From NCBI GenBank assembly GCA_024280485.1, contig JAJRQB010000030.1, positions 62,001 to 126,000 on the forward strand: 64,000 bases of DNA. The letters are read 5' to 3'. The notes beneath the pieces were generated by a model. It saw nothing but the letters and a program-made list of their open reading frames with translations. It ran no database searches and was not told the DNA's origin. Origin of the DNA: Deltaproteobacteria bacterium (GTDB lineage: Bacteria; Desulfobacterota; Desulfuromonadia; Desulfuromonadales; Geopsychrobacteraceae). Numbering within the stretch: the first letter of the stretch is position 1; the number at the start of each line of letters is the position of its first letter. The translations under genes were made by a program, and so were the position numbers. Shown one piece after another: positions 52,328 through 61,943 of this stretch.

Positions 52328-53152
52328 ATGATGATCCGTTTCATGCTTATGTTAATTGCTTGTCTGTTTGTTTTAGCCGGCTGTGGTGGCGATGACTCCG
52401 CGACCGTAGCGGATCTGCCAGCCGGTGCTGGGACCTTCGCTGCTGGCGGCGATTTTAGCGTGGGTGATAGCCCTCGTTCCGTGGCCATAGGGGACCTGAA
52501 CGGTGACGGAATCCTCGACCTGGCCGTGGCGAATGCTGGTTCCGTTGTCAATGATTTGATTGTCGATGGTTCCGATAACGTCTCGGTGCTTGTGGGTATC
52601 GGTGATGGAACATTTGCGCCGGTTACGGCGGCGGACATTTATGAAGCGGGAACCGCCCCTGTGTTCGTGGCCACAGAGGATCTGAACGCTGATGGAATCC
52701 TTGACCTGGTCGTGGCGAATTCCGGGTCCGATAACGTCTCGGTGCTGCTGGGTAACAATGATGGTAGCGGTAAAAGTGATGGAACATTTGCTGCGCTCGG
52801 TTACGACGTGGGAACCAATCCTTTTTCCCTGGCCCTTGGGTATCTTAACGCTGATTTAATCCTCGATTTGGTCGTGGTGAATTCCGGTTCCGCTAACGTC
52901 TCGGTGCTTATGGGCAATGGTGATGGAACATTTGTGGTGGCGGTCGATTACGCTGTGGGGGAAAGTCCTCGTTCCGTGGCCATAGGGGATCTGGACGGTG
53001 ATTTAATCCTCGACCTGGCCGTGGCGAATTTTAGGTCCCTTAACGTCTCGGTGCTTGCGGGCAAAGCCGATGGAACATTTGCAACTGCGGACAATTACGT
53101 CGTGGGTGCTAGCCCTCGTTCCCTGGTTATAGGGGATCTGGACGGTGATTAA
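52328..53152 (+). CDS. FG-GAP/VCBS repeat lipoprotein, main part before a frameshift
   Basis: A 274-codon frame. The lipobox LAGC (Cys about 19) marks an exported lipoprotein. Tandem repeats of about 40-60 residues follow, each with a Ca-binding-type loop (GDLNGDGILDLAVAN, EDLNADGILDLVVAN) and NVSVLLGNxDGTF; five to six copies fold as a partial beta-propeller. The frame stops at TAA 53150-53152 in the middle of such a loop (DLDGD). Restoring one T continues into the next repeat at 53155-53370, so the gene is broken by one base. The repeats are highly similar at DNA level, suggesting recent expansion. Confidence 0.75.
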   Translation: MMIRFMLMLIACLFVLAGCGGDDSATVADLPAGAGTFAAGGDFSVGDSPRSVAIGDLNGDGILDLAVANAGSVVNDLIVDGSDNVSVLVGIGDGTFAPVTAADIYEAGTAPVFVATEDLNADGILDLVVANSGSDNVSVLLGNNDGSGKSDGTFAALGYDVGTNPFSLALGYLNADLILDLVVVNSGSANVSVLMGNGDGTFVVAVDYAVGESPRSVAIGDLDGDLILDLAVANFRSLNVSVLAGKADGTFATADNYVVGASPRSLVIGDLDGD

Positions 53153-53154
53153 TT

Positions 53155-53370
53155 TCCGATGATCTGGTCGTGGTGAACCCATTTTCCAATAGCATCTCGG
53201 TGCTTATCGGCGCCGCCGATGGGACCTTTGCGCCGGCGGTCGCTTATGCCGCTGGTGTTAATCCTCTTTCTGTGGCCATGGGTGATCTGAACGGCGACGG
53301 GAGACTTGACCTCGCCGTAGTCAACCAGTCGTCCGATAATGTCACGGTGCTTGTGGGTAATAGCGACTGA
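53155..53370 (+). pseudogene. FG-GAP lipoprotein, last repeats out of frame
   Basis: The continuation reads DDLVVVNPFSNSISVLIGAADGTF and then GDLNGDGRLDLAVVN, so it completes a repeat and adds one more. It stops at 53368-53370 after VTVLVGNSD. It is joined to the upstream frame if GATTAATT at 53147-53154 was GATTTAATT, as in sister repeats of the same gene. There is no independent ribosome binding site. Confidence 0.65.
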
Positions 53371-53763
53371 TTGAAAGTCGCCGAACCTGTTATTGCGTCT
53401 GAAGGCGGAATTGACTTTGATGGGGCGTAGGCTGTTGGGTATAACATGCCTGCGCCCCTATTCATACCAACGGAACCCCTTCTCTTCGTTGGTCGGATTT
53501 GCGGCCTCATCGATCGTTTGACGACCCTAGACTCACGATAACTCCTGCCATTAATCACGCGAAGAGCCTGGCAAATCCAGAAATATCTTCTGCCTGTTGA
53601 ATGCCAAACCTCTTGTGCCTGTTCGGGTTTCAGTGCACTCCCCAGTTAGCTCTTTGTCGGGCACCATGGATTCAGGTAAAAAAGAGCAACTGTGGTGCAT
53701 TCTTATCCTGTGTTACTCTTCGAAGGCTGAATTGTTCTCTATGACATCGAATGGAGCCAAAAA
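53371..53763. other. Gene-free stretch
   Basis: I see no convincing gene, RNA, repeat or terminator in these roughly 390 bases. Short open frames here lack ribosome binding sites and recognisable sequence. The promoter for the KefB-type antiporter presumably lies at the right end. Confidence 0.5.
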
Positions 53764-55716
53764 ATGGGGATCGCTGCAGATATAATCATTATTGTTTTAG
53801 CGGCGCTTGGCGGGGGTTTGCTTGCTCACGCATTGAGGCAACCGTTGATTCTTGGCTATATCCTTGCCGGAGTCTTGATCGGTCCCTTTACTGGCGGTGT
53901 TACGGTTTCCGATGTGCACGATATCGAAAAGTTGGCCGAAATCGGTGTCGCTCTGCTGTTGTTTGCACTCGGGCTTGAATTCTCCCTCAAGGAGTTGCGC
54001 CCGGTCAGACTGATTGCTCTGTTTGGGGCACCGCTCCAGATTCTGCTAACGATTGGCTTTGGCTTCCTGGTTGGGACCTATCTTGGTTGGACGCCGGTTG
54101 CGTCTCTGTGGCTCGGTGGTTTGGTCTCGCTGTCGAGCACCATGGTGATCTTGAAGACCCTGATGAACCAGGGGATGATGGGGACCCTGTCGAGTAAAGT
54201 GATGGTCGGGATTCTGATTGTGCAGGATCTGGCTGTTGTACCACTGATGATTTTATTACCACAGGTTTCAGATCCCAAGGCCGGCCTACCAGTGCTGGGG
54301 GTAGCACTACTTAAAGGGGTTCTATTTCTTGCGGTTATGTTGTTTGTCGGGGCGCGGATCCTACCCTGGATCCTGACCCGGATCGCGCGTTGGAATTCGC
54401 GAGAACTTTTTGTTCTTTCAATTACTGCCATCGGTCTGGGAGTCGGTTACGCCACCTATCAGATCGGTCTCTCCTTCGCCCTGGGTGCTTTTGTCGCCGG
54501 GATGGTGTTGAGCGAATCTGATTACGGCCATCAGGCTCTCAGTGATATAATTCCGTTGCGTGATCTGTTCAGTCTGCTCTTTTTTACTTCGGTTGGAATG
54601 CTGCTCGATCCTGCCTTTCTGCTGGACAACTGGGTCGGAGTTTTGAAATTGGTATTGATGATATCCCTTGGCAAAGGATTGATTCTGGCGATTAGTACCA
54701 GATGTTTCGGTTATGGGAATGTAGTCCCGCTTGCCGTGGGATTGGGGATGTTTCAGATCGGAGAGTTCTCCTTTGTTCTGGGGCAGGTCGGATTTTCTGG
54801 TGGGTTTTTGAGTGGGGAGGAACATTCCTTTATCCTCTCTGCAACAATTCTCAGCATGTTGATGACGCCTCTGATCTCAGGCTTAACGGTGCCGCTCTAT
54901 CGATTGAAATCCCGCTATTCTCGAGCAGATGCCATCGCGACGGTTAATCTTCCACCTGAAGGATTACATGGGCATATTGTTATTGCCGGTGGGGGTCGGG
55001 TCGGTCAGCATATTGCGCACCTTCTTACCCAGGTTGAAGTCCCTTTTATCATCATTGAGATGAATCATAATCGTCTCGAAGAATGTAAGAAACTTGGGTT
55101 TCCGGCTATTTATGGTGATTCCAGCCAGGAAATAGTCCTTGAAGCAGCGAATCTTGGCGTGGCTCAGCAAGTGCTGATTACCTTGCCGAATATTATCGAC
55201 ACCGAGGCAATTGTGCGCCAGGTTCATAACCGCTACCCCGCATTGAATATGGTGGTGCGGGCTGAAGGAGCTGAGCAGATGCGGGCGCTGTATGATGATG
55301 GTGTCTACATGGTCATACTTCCGGAACTGGAGGCTGGGCTTGAAATCGCTCGTCAGGCCTTGTTGCATCTCAAACTCCCGATCCCGGTCATTCAGCGCTA
55401 TACTGATGCCTTGCGCCGCGATCACTATCATCCGGATCGTGAGATGGGTAAAGACCACCTGGAAATCAGTTTGTTAAAAAATGCACGTGATCATCTCGAG
55501 TTGAATTGGGAGCGGTTGGGTCAAGATAGTCTGATGGTGGGACAGAGTATTCGAGCATTGGATATACGCCGCACCACAGGGGTTTCGATCGTCGGTGTTT
55601 TACGTGAGGGGAGCTTTAGCCCAAATCCGTCAGCTGATTTTGTTTTTCTAGCCGGTGATCTGATCGCAGTCCTGGGAAACAGCAGCCAATGTGTAGAGAT
55701 TAGCGCCCTGGCATAA
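53764..55716 (+). CDS. CPA2 cation:proton antiporter with RCK domain (KefB/C or YbaL type)
   Basis: A 650-residue membrane protein. The antiporter domain (1-380, about 12 helices) has [16 protein letters not shown] and [15 protein letters not shown]. The RCK/TrkA-N domain begins [18 protein letters not shown] (about 400) with an NAD(H)-type GxGxxG variant (GGGRVG) and an acidic residue at the end of strand 2. A TrkA-C domain (about 565-650) closes the protein. It exchanges K+ or Na+ for protons under redox or nucleotide control. A bidirectional terminator follows. Confidence 0.88.
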   Translation: MGIAADIIIIVLAALGGGLLAHALRQPLILGYILAGVLIGPFTGGVTVSDVHDIEKLAEIGVALLLFALGLEFSLKELRPVRLIALFGAPLQILLTIGFGFLVGTYLGWTPVASLWLGGLVSLSSTMVILKTLMNQGMMGTLSSKVMVGILIVQDLAVVPLMILLPQVSDPKAGLPVLGVALLKGVLFLAVMLFVGARILPWILTRIARWNSRELFVLSITAIGLGVGYATYQIGLSFALGAFVAGMVLSESDYGHQALSDIIPLRDLFSLLFFTSVGMLLDPAFLLDNWVGVLKLVLMISLGKGLILAISTRCFGYGNVVPLAVGLGMFQIGEFSFVLGQVGFSGGFLSGEEHSFILSATILSMLMTPLISGLTVPLYRLKSRYSRADAIATVNLPPEGLHGHIVIAGGGRVGQHIAHLLTQVEVPFIIIEMNHNRLEECKKLGFPAIYGDSSQEIVLEAANLGVAQQVLITLPNIIDTEAIVRQVHNRYPALNMVVRAEGAEQMRALYDDGVYMVILPELEAGLEIARQALLHLKLPIPVIQRYTDALRRDHYHPDREMGKDHLEISLLKNARDHLELNWERLGQDSLMVGQSIRALDIRRTTGVSIVGVLREGSFSPNPSADFVFLAGDLIAVLGNSSQCVEISALA

Positions 55717-55744
55717 TCTGGATTTTATCTGAAATTTGAAAAGA

Positions 55745-55780
55745 AAAAGCGTGAGCAGCCCAAAGGGTGCTCACGCTTTT
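55745..55780. terminator. Bidirectional terminator
   Basis: AAAAGCGTGAGCA (55745-55757) pairs perfectly with TGCTCACGCTTTT (55768-55780). A/T tails on both sides let it end both the antiporter and the convergent helicase transcripts. Confidence 0.9.
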
Positions 55781-55787
55781 CAGTTTG

Positions 55788-57509
55788 TCAGGTTCTACGT
55801 CTGGCCGGTTTCTTGAAACCGCTAGAGGGTTTGCCGAAGGTTCTTCTTTTTGGAGGATGATTACGGCTGGAATCGACCTTGATCTGCAACTGTTGGCCAC
55901 GGACCCAGGCCTTGCCCAACTTGTTCAACACATCCTGTGACAGCGTTTTCGGCAGATCGACCAGGCTGAAATCGTGCATGATGGTGATTTTACCGATCAT
56001 CGAAGAGGGCATGCCCCCTTCATTGCTGATCGCTCCGACCAGGTTCCCCGGCTCAACGCCGTGGCTACGCCCAACTTCAAGGCGGTACTGCTGACGTTCA
56101 GTATCATTGTCTCTCTGGCTGGGTCTAGAACCAGAATTAGAGCGGCCTTGAGTCTGATGGTATGGAATTTCCTCGCGCTCTTCGGGTTGCAGAGGGCGAT
56201 CTTTCTGCAGCAGGAAGGCCAGCGTGGCAGCGATCCGGCGGAAACTGACATCGGTATCATTCTGATAGCCATCGACCAGATCTTCAAAGAACTCCAGATC
56301 TTGCGCTTCCATCGCTTCGGTGACCTGATCCTTGAACATGCTCACGCGGCGGTCGGTGACCTGCTGACGACTCGGCAGCCCCATCGGCTTGATCGTCTGG
56401 CGTGTGGCACGTTCGATAGCGGCAATCATCCGTCGTTCACGCGGCGCAGCAAAGAGGATGGCTTTGCCGGAACGACCAGCGCGACCGGTGCGGCCGATGC
56501 GGTGGATATAGGATTCAATATCATTAGGGATGTCGTAATTGACGACGTGGCTGATGCGCTGAACATCAAGCCCGCGAGCTGCGACATCGGTTGCGACTAC
56601 GATATCGAGTTTGCCATCGCGAAAGCGCTCGACGGTCTTCTCTCGTGCTTGTTGGGTCATGTCGCCATTCAAGGCAGCACAGGAAAAACCGCGTGCTGCA
56701 AGTTTTTCGGCCAACTCCAAGGTCGCAACTTTGGTGCGGACGAAGACGATCATCGCTTCTGTCTCTTCGACTTCGAGAATCCGGGTCAGGGCATCCAGTT
56801 TATGCATCCCCTTAACCTGCCAGACAAACTGATCGATGGTCTCGGCAGTGCGCGTTTTGGTCTTGATCCGAATTTCAACAGGATCTTTCAGGTTGCGGCG
56901 TGCGACCCCGATCACCTCGTTGGGCATGGTGGCTGAAAAGAGTGCGGTCTGGCGTTCGGCCGGGGCGTGGGAGAGGATATCTTCTACGTCGGCAATGAAG
57001 CCCATCTTCAGCATCTCGTCAGCTTCGTCGATCACGATTGTGCGGATCTTGTCCAGCTTCAGGGTGCCACGGCGCAGGTGGTCCTGGATTCGACCGGGGG
57101 TCCCGACGACAGCATGTACGCCACGATGCAACTGGCGTAATTGCTGAACCATGCTTTGTCCACCGTAGATCGGCAAGACATGGAAATCCTTGAGATGACG
57201 CGCATAGGTCTGGATTGCTTCAGAGACCTGCAGGGCCAATTCGCGAGTCGGAGTTAGCACCAGGATTTGAGGTGCGCGTTTTTTTAAGTTGAGCTGACTA
57301 AGCAAAGGCAGGGCAAATGCAGCAGTTTTTCCGGTTCCCGTTTGAGCCTGACCGAGTACATCGCGTCCTTCAAGCAATGGCGGAATACCCTGGGCCTGAA
57401 TTGCAGTGGGGCTTTCATAGCCGAGTTCTTTGATGACTTTGAAAACATTGGGAGCTAGGCCGAGGTCAGCGAAACCGAGCGGTTGAGATTCTGGTTGAGA
57501 TTCTGTCAT
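55788..57509 (-). CDS. deaD: DEAD-box RNA helicase, DeaD/CsdA type
   Basis: A 573-residue RNA helicase. Motifs are complete: Q motif (GYESPTAIQAQGIP), Walker A AQTGTGKT, PTRELALQ, GTPGRI, DEAD (VIDEADEML), SAT (LFSATMP), and HRIGRTGRAGRSG in domain 2. A C-terminal DbpA-type RNA-binding domain (about 470-545: YRLEVGRSHGVEPGNLVGAI, DLPKTLSQDVL) and a basic tail (HPPKRRTFGKPSSGFKKPARR) follow, as in CsdA. It acts in ribosome assembly and mRNA turnover, often in the cold. About 270 bases upstream lack a gene and could hold a long leader. Confidence 0.93.
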   Translation of the reverse strand: MTESQPESQPLGFADLGLAPNVFKVIKELGYESPTAIQAQGIPPLLEGRDVLGQAQTGTGKTAAFALPLLSQLNLKKRAPQILVLTPTRELALQVSEAIQTYARHLKDFHVLPIYGGQSMVQQLRQLHRGVHAVVGTPGRIQDHLRRGTLKLDKIRTIVIDEADEMLKMGFIADVEDILSHAPAERQTALFSATMPNEVIGVARRNLKDPVEIRIKTKTRTAETIDQFVWQVKGMHKLDALTRILEVEETEAMIVFVRTKVATLELAEKLAARGFSCAALNGDMTQQAREKTVERFRDGKLDIVVATDVAARGLDVQRISHVVNYDIPNDIESYIHRIGRTGRAGRSGKAILFAAPRERRMIAAIERATRQTIKPMGLPSRQQVTDRRVSMFKDQVTEAMEAQDLEFFEDLVDGYQNDTDVSFRRIAATLAFLLQKDRPLQPEEREEIPYHQTQGRSNSGSRPSQRDNDTERQQYRLEVGRSHGVEPGNLVGAISNEGGMPSSMIGKITIMHDFSLVDLPKTLSQDVLNKLGKAWVRGQQLQIKVDSSRNHPPKRRTFGKPSSGFKKPARRRT

Positions 57510-57782
57510 GGTCTATCTTTCCTGGAGGGCTGAAATACCCAGAAGTGAATCGTAGAGGGTGTTCTCGCAATTGAGGAGTGTAAAACTAAGGACCGTCCTG
57601 AATCGTTTCGCCACTCCGAAGGGCGAAAGTATTACCGCGTCTTGAACTCTAGATCAAGAAATTTCTTCGATATTTTAGAGAATTAGCGAATTTGGGGGGC
57701 CTTTGGATCGTTTGAACAGGGCAACAAAGGCCTCATCCTCATGCCGGGGTACTCGGACTTTTGGTTCGGTATGATAGCGAAT

Positions 57783-58346
57783 TTAATCTGCCCGATCCAC
57801 GTACCCGCTACCAAGCGCAGAAAAGGGCAGGTCGAGTTGCAGTTCAGGAACCTGTTTTCCGACCCATGCGGTGAAGGTGTTGCTGTTGGGACCAGGGAAA
57901 ATGCCGTATTCCTCAGCCCAAGGATATTCTCTGGCCGCCCGGTCGACCGCAACAATGAGCTGATCGACGCCCTCTCCACGGTGCTCATTGAGTAACCGCG
58001 GTTGCTTGCCGTACCAGTAACGATCGGGCAGGTCCTTTGCGATTCTGAGGACTGATCCGGTCCGTTTTAAGCGCCAGCCGATCACTTCGTAGACCCGATA
58101 ATGATCAGCATTGCTTGGTTTGGAGGCCAGCCAGGTATGGACCGCAAACCAGCCCCGCCAGCTCCAGGCCGGGGCAGCGTAGACTTGCAAAACAGCTTCT
58201 TTGGTGGTGAGAGGATCTGGAGCCAGACCGGCTGATTCGCGACTCGCGTTGTGCCAGTCGTCGTGGGTGGCACAGTTGGAGAGGATCATGATCAACAGGA
58301 TCATAAGCAGTAGAAGTTTCAGAGATCTTTTGACGGCAGGACTCAT
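57783..58346 (-). CDS. DUF3750 lipoprotein
   Basis: A 187-residue lipoprotein: a basic N-terminus, a hydrophobic helix and a lipobox-like LSNC. LQVYAAPAWSWRGWFAVHTW, HYRVYEVIGW and REYPWAEEYGIFPGPNSNTF match the DUF3750 family, whose function is unknown. ATG 58346 behind GGAGG is chosen over the longer frame. The frame runs on without a stop for 33 codons after its TAA, but that sequence does not resemble the family, so the TAA is taken as genuine. Confidence 0.75.
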   Translation of the reverse strand: MSPAVKRSLKLLLLMILLIMILSNCATHDDWHNASRESAGLAPDPLTTKEAVLQVYAAPAWSWRGWFAVHTWLASKPSNADHYRVYEVIGWRLKRTGSVLRIAKDLPDRYWYGKQPRLLNEHRGEGVDQLIVAVDRAAREYPWAEEYGIFPGPNSNTFTAWVGKQVPELQLDLPFSALGSGYVDRAD

Positions 58347-58589
58347 CGGTATCCGCCTCCGTAGGTTTATTTTAGCTTCGTTGTGCATAGTGAGTAAACA
58401 GTGGACGATTGTATTCATCGCTATCGACGAAATTTAATTCCCGTTGAGAAATCTCTTCATAAGGATAGACATTTCTCTCTGTTCTTTCTCCACAAGGGCA
58501 GAACCATTGCTGGATCCCTTGCGAAAACCCTGTTTATAGCTATATTTATGAGTGTAGATTAATTTTTTGCGTTTTTATTCAGGTTCCTT

Positions 58590-60296
58590 ATGGTGCTCGA
58601 AAAAGAAGACTCAGATAATTATGAGCTAAAACGACCTGGTTATCGGTTACAGCTCCGGTTGGAAAACGACCAGATGGAGTGTCGAGCTGACCTCGATATT
58701 ATCCAGGAACAAGAGCCTGCAGCTGAGGTTGCCGAGACTGAAGAGCCTGTATCCGGGGAAAACTCGCCAGTTACCGAAAATGGTGAGGTTGAGGTCTTAT
58801 GTCCGGCAGAGTTACTGAGCTTTCTTCAACAACATGGCATAACAGAAACTATCGATTTTGAGAATCTGTATTCTTTTTGTGCCACAGCTGCTGAAGGTGT
58901 TGCGCAACAGGATGTTTTGTTGGCAACAGGGATCGCGCCTGTAAGCGGTGAAGATGGTTGGTTTGAAATGGTGGTTAAGGCTCCAGGAGACCAGGCGGAA
59001 TATGAGGAAGATGAAAAGGGCAACGTCGATTTACGGACCCTGCACTCCTGTACGGAAATAGAAGTGGACCAAAAGCTGGGGAGGGTCCATCCCCCGAAAA
59101 ACGGGGTCTCTGGAGTGACAGCTAACGGTTTGGCGATTCCTGCGGAAGGTGGAAAACCTTTTGGGTTAATTGCCGGTGCCGGGGTCGTACTGAAGTACGA
59201 TGACCGTATTGCTATTGCTGAGAGAGCCGGTCGAGCTGTCCTTGAGAAACAGACCCTATCTGTTGTTGATGAAATGGTCATTTCTGGTGACCTTGACCTG
59301 AAGGTCGGAAATATCGACTTTCATGGCTTTGTCGAAATCAAGGGGGATGTACCTGACGAATTCAACGTCAAGGCAACGAAAGGGATGCGGATTGCCGGGA
59401 CTATTGGAGCTTGCCGGTTGGAATCTGGCGGCTCAATGGAAATTGGCAGCATGGCTGGCAAGGACATCGGGCAGATTGTCTGTCATGGTGATCTCAAGGC
59501 CAGCTATTTGAATCAGATGACCCTGACCTGTTATGGCAATGTTGTTGTGTCAAACGAAATCCGCAACTCTCAGATTAAGGCAACCGGTCATATTATCGTC
59601 GAACGTGGATCGATCATCGGCGGCAAATACGTGGCTTTGGATGGGATAGAAGCCAAGGTTCTGGGGGCGACCTCCTGTGTCCGCACCCAACTTATTGCCG
59701 GAGTCTATTTTCCTGATGCTGATCGCTTTGATTATCTGCAACAGCGACTGGAGGAGATAGACAGTCAATTACGTTCAGTCTATGAAGTTCTGGATTCCCT
59801 GACGCGTCTCAAGGAACGGGATGAAACACTTGTAAGTGCGGCTGAGGTGCGTTTGTCAATTCTGGACGTGCAAAGGGAAAAGCTGGAACAGGAGAAAGAG
59901 CAGTTGACGGCTGAGATGGGGGCATCAAAAGCACAGGTGTTCAGTAGCTGCAATCCAAAAATCAATGGTCTGACCGCGATCCATGAAGGGGTTATTGCCT
60001 GTTTGGGGCAAACCGTGGAAAAGATAAAGGCTGAGATCTCTGGTCCACTCACCCTGATCGAGAACAGCCGGGAGGGAGGGTTGCGTTTTTTGAGCCTATC
60101 TCCACTGATTCAGCAGGCCGCTGAAGTTGAGGAGCAGATCCTTGAAGATGAACCGATCGATGATGAGCTCGGCGCTGCCGCTGGGGAATGGTCAGAGCCC
60201 GAGGGGGAATTACCAGGAGCCGAGCCAGGATGGTCTGACCCAGATGAAGAAATAGCAACGCCTGAGGAGCCCCTACCAGACTCAGAGGGTAATTGA
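58590..60296 (+). CDS. FapA (DUF342) polymer-forming protein
   Basis: A 568-residue protein of the DUF342/FapA family. An acidic N-terminal region (1-110) precedes a right-handed beta-helix-like domain (about 230-375; GDLDLKVGNIDFHGFVEIKGDV, then GNVVVSNEIRNSQIKATGHI) and a coiled coil (about 385-440, RLEEIDSQLRSVYEVLDSL). A second acidic tail ends the protein. Family members are described as flagellar assembly protein A or as cell-envelope/bacterioferritin-like polymer factors; the function is not settled. No flagellar genes are near. The ribosome binding site is weak. Confidence 0.85.
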   Translation: MVLEKEDSDNYELKRPGYRLQLRLENDQMECRADLDIIQEQEPAAEVAETEEPVSGENSPVTENGEVEVLCPAELLSFLQQHGITETIDFENLYSFCATAAEGVAQQDVLLATGIAPVSGEDGWFEMVVKAPGDQAEYEEDEKGNVDLRTLHSCTEIEVDQKLGRVHPPKNGVSGVTANGLAIPAEGGKPFGLIAGAGVVLKYDDRIAIAERAGRAVLEKQTLSVVDEMVISGDLDLKVGNIDFHGFVEIKGDVPDEFNVKATKGMRIAGTIGACRLESGGSMEIGSMAGKDIGQIVCHGDLKASYLNQMTLTCYGNVVVSNEIRNSQIKATGHIIVERGSIIGGKYVALDGIEAKVLGATSCVRTQLIAGVYFPDADRFDYLQQRLEEIDSQLRSVYEVLDSLTRLKERDETLVSAAEVRLSILDVQREKLEQEKEQLTAEMGASKAQVFSSCNPKINGLTAIHEGVIACLGQTVEKIKAEISGPLTLIENSREGGLRFLSLSPLIQQAAEVEEQILEDEPIDDELGAAAGEWSEPEGELPGAEPGWSDPDEEIATPEEPLPDSEGN

Positions 60297-60379
60297 AATA
60301 CATTGAGCCCCGATTTATTTAGAGGGTTGCGAAGCTAGTCAGTTTTCGGAGCCCTTTTCGCAGATAGTCACGGCAGGCA

Positions 60380-61804
60380 TTACTTTCCCCATTCCTGAAC
60401 GAGTTGGCCCAATTTTCGAACACCATTTTCCATCGATTCATTCCAGATGCCAGTACAACTTAATCGGATGAAATTGTCATACTTCTCCTGAGTTGAGAAT
60501 ATCGCTCCCGGTGCCAAACCAATCCCTAGTTCACGAGCTTTGAAGAAGAAATCGACCGCATCGATTCCGGTGGGGAGTTCAGCCCAGACCGAAGCTCCGC
60601 CGTCGGGAAAGCTGGCGCGGGTATCGCCTGGAAAGTGACGATGCAGACTGAGCAGTAGAGATTCCATCTGATTATGGATCGCGCCACGCAGTCGCCGCAG
60701 ATGTCGCTCAAAATAACCATCACGTAAAAAAGCTGCAATCGCCATCTGAGTCGGAGTAGCCGTGCAGATATTGGTCGTCGTCTTTAGTTCAAGGGCTTTG
60801 TTGTAATGACGGCCGGGGATCATCCAGCCGACCCGGTAGCCCGGTGCGATTGTTTTGGAGAATGAAGAGCAGTAGATGACATCATCACCAGAATCAAAAG
60901 ATTTACAACTGCCCGGGTGTTGTTCACCGAAGTAGAGTTCGCCATAAACATCATCTTCGACGAGTGGAACCTTGTGTGTTGCCAGAAGTTCAACGATCTC
61001 TCTCTTCTTGTCGGCGGCAGTTAAACTGCCGTCTGGATTATTGAAATTTGGCACCAGAATAGCGGCACTGATCGTAAAGCGTTCGATGGCGCGTTTGACA
61101 TCCTGTGGATCGATACCGCTGGTCGAAGACGGGATTTCGATAGCGCGCAGGCCGCAGTTTTCCAGGAGTTGCAGCAAGCAGAAGTAGCTGGGCGATTGGA
61201 TCAGGACGTTGTCTCCCGGTTTGGTCAGGGCTCGCAAGGCGATTGAGAGCCCCTCCATGGCGCCGCTGGTGATCAAAATTTCATCGGGTGTGACGTTGAT
61301 CCCCGCTTCGAGCGAACGCAATGCGATTTGACGGCGCAGTTCGGGGTCGCCAGTTACCGGGGCGTAATCGAGCGCTTGAGCCGGGTTGTTACGCAGGCTG
61401 TTGTTCAACAGTCGCGCCAGGGTTTTGGCTGGCAACAGCTCTTCGGCCGGGCAGGCGACACCGAAAGGGAGCAGGTCCTTGTTCCCTAAGGCTTCAAGGA
61501 CTTTCTGGATCAAGTGATTGCGGGTGCCGACTGTCGGGACCATTGCCGGCCGTGGTCGGCTTGCAGGTGCCGGCATCTGCAGTGCCCTGGGAGCAAGAAA
61601 AAATCCAGAGCGCTCGCGTGATGCGAGGACACCTTTTTTCTCCAGTTCTAGATATGCCTGGCTGATAGTAGAAATACTGACTCCAAGTTGACTGCTCAAC
61701 TTGCGCAGCGATGGCAGCTTGTCACCGGGGCGGATCGCCTCTGCGTTGATCAGAGTCATGATCTGTTTTTCAACCCGGCGGTAGCGAAAGTCTTGCGATT
61801 CCAT
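60380..61804 (-). CDS. MocR-family regulator (GntR HTH plus aminotransferase domain)
   Basis: A 474-residue PLP-dependent transcription factor. An N-terminal GntR winged helix (about 1-75; GDKLPSLRKLSSQLGVSISTISQAYLELEKKGVL) is fused to a class I aminotransferase fold (95-474). The Schiff-base lysine lies in YCSSFSKTIAPGYRVGWM (about 312). Members such as PdxR sense PLP or amino acids. It is divergent from a racemase gene across a 140-base intergenic region that contains an inverted repeat, so the racemase is its likely target. Confidence 0.9.
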   Translation of the reverse strand: MESQDFRYRRVEKQIMTLINAEAIRPGDKLPSLRKLSSQLGVSISTISQAYLELEKKGVLASRERSGFFLAPRALQMPAPASRPRPAMVPTVGTRNHLIQKVLEALGNKDLLPFGVACPAEELLPAKTLARLLNNSLRNNPAQALDYAPVTGDPELRRQIALRSLEAGINVTPDEILITSGAMEGLSIALRALTKPGDNVLIQSPSYFCLLQLLENCGLRAIEIPSSTSGIDPQDVKRAIERFTISAAILVPNFNNPDGSLTAADKKREIVELLATHKVPLVEDDVYGELYFGEQHPGSCKSFDSGDDVIYCSSFSKTIAPGYRVGWMIPGRHYNKALELKTTTNICTATPTQMAIAAFLRDGYFERHLRRLRGAIHNQMESLLLSLHRHFPGDTRASFPDGGASVWAELPTGIDAVDFFFKARELGIGLAPGAIFSTQEKYDNFIRLSCTGIWNESMENGVRKLGQLVQEWGK

Positions 61805-61851
61805 ATTCTCTCCTGATTTTTTCTGTTACGGTTCATTTTTAACAAAACTGT

Positions 61852-61870
61852 ATCTGTTTTGCAAACAGAT
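61852..61870 (+). promoter_or_regulatory. Inverted repeat operator between MocR gene and racemase
   Basis: ATCTGTTT-TGC-AAACAGAT, 8-bp perfect arms with a 3-base spacer, about 75 bases upstream of the racemase start and 48 bases upstream of the MocR-gene start. MocR proteins bind repeats of this kind in divergent promoters; a second half-site (AAAACTGT) lies adjacent. Confidence 0.55.
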
Positions 61871-61943
61871 TTTGCGGTTTGATGTCGGCAGCCGGTTCAT
61901 GGAAAGCCCGACTGCTGCTAGATCACACTTTTGGAGGTGCACG

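Noticed and set aside
57681..57782. In-frame extension after the DUF3750 stop
   Set aside because: The 33 extra codons do not resemble DUF3750 C-termini, so a nonsense mutation is not supported.
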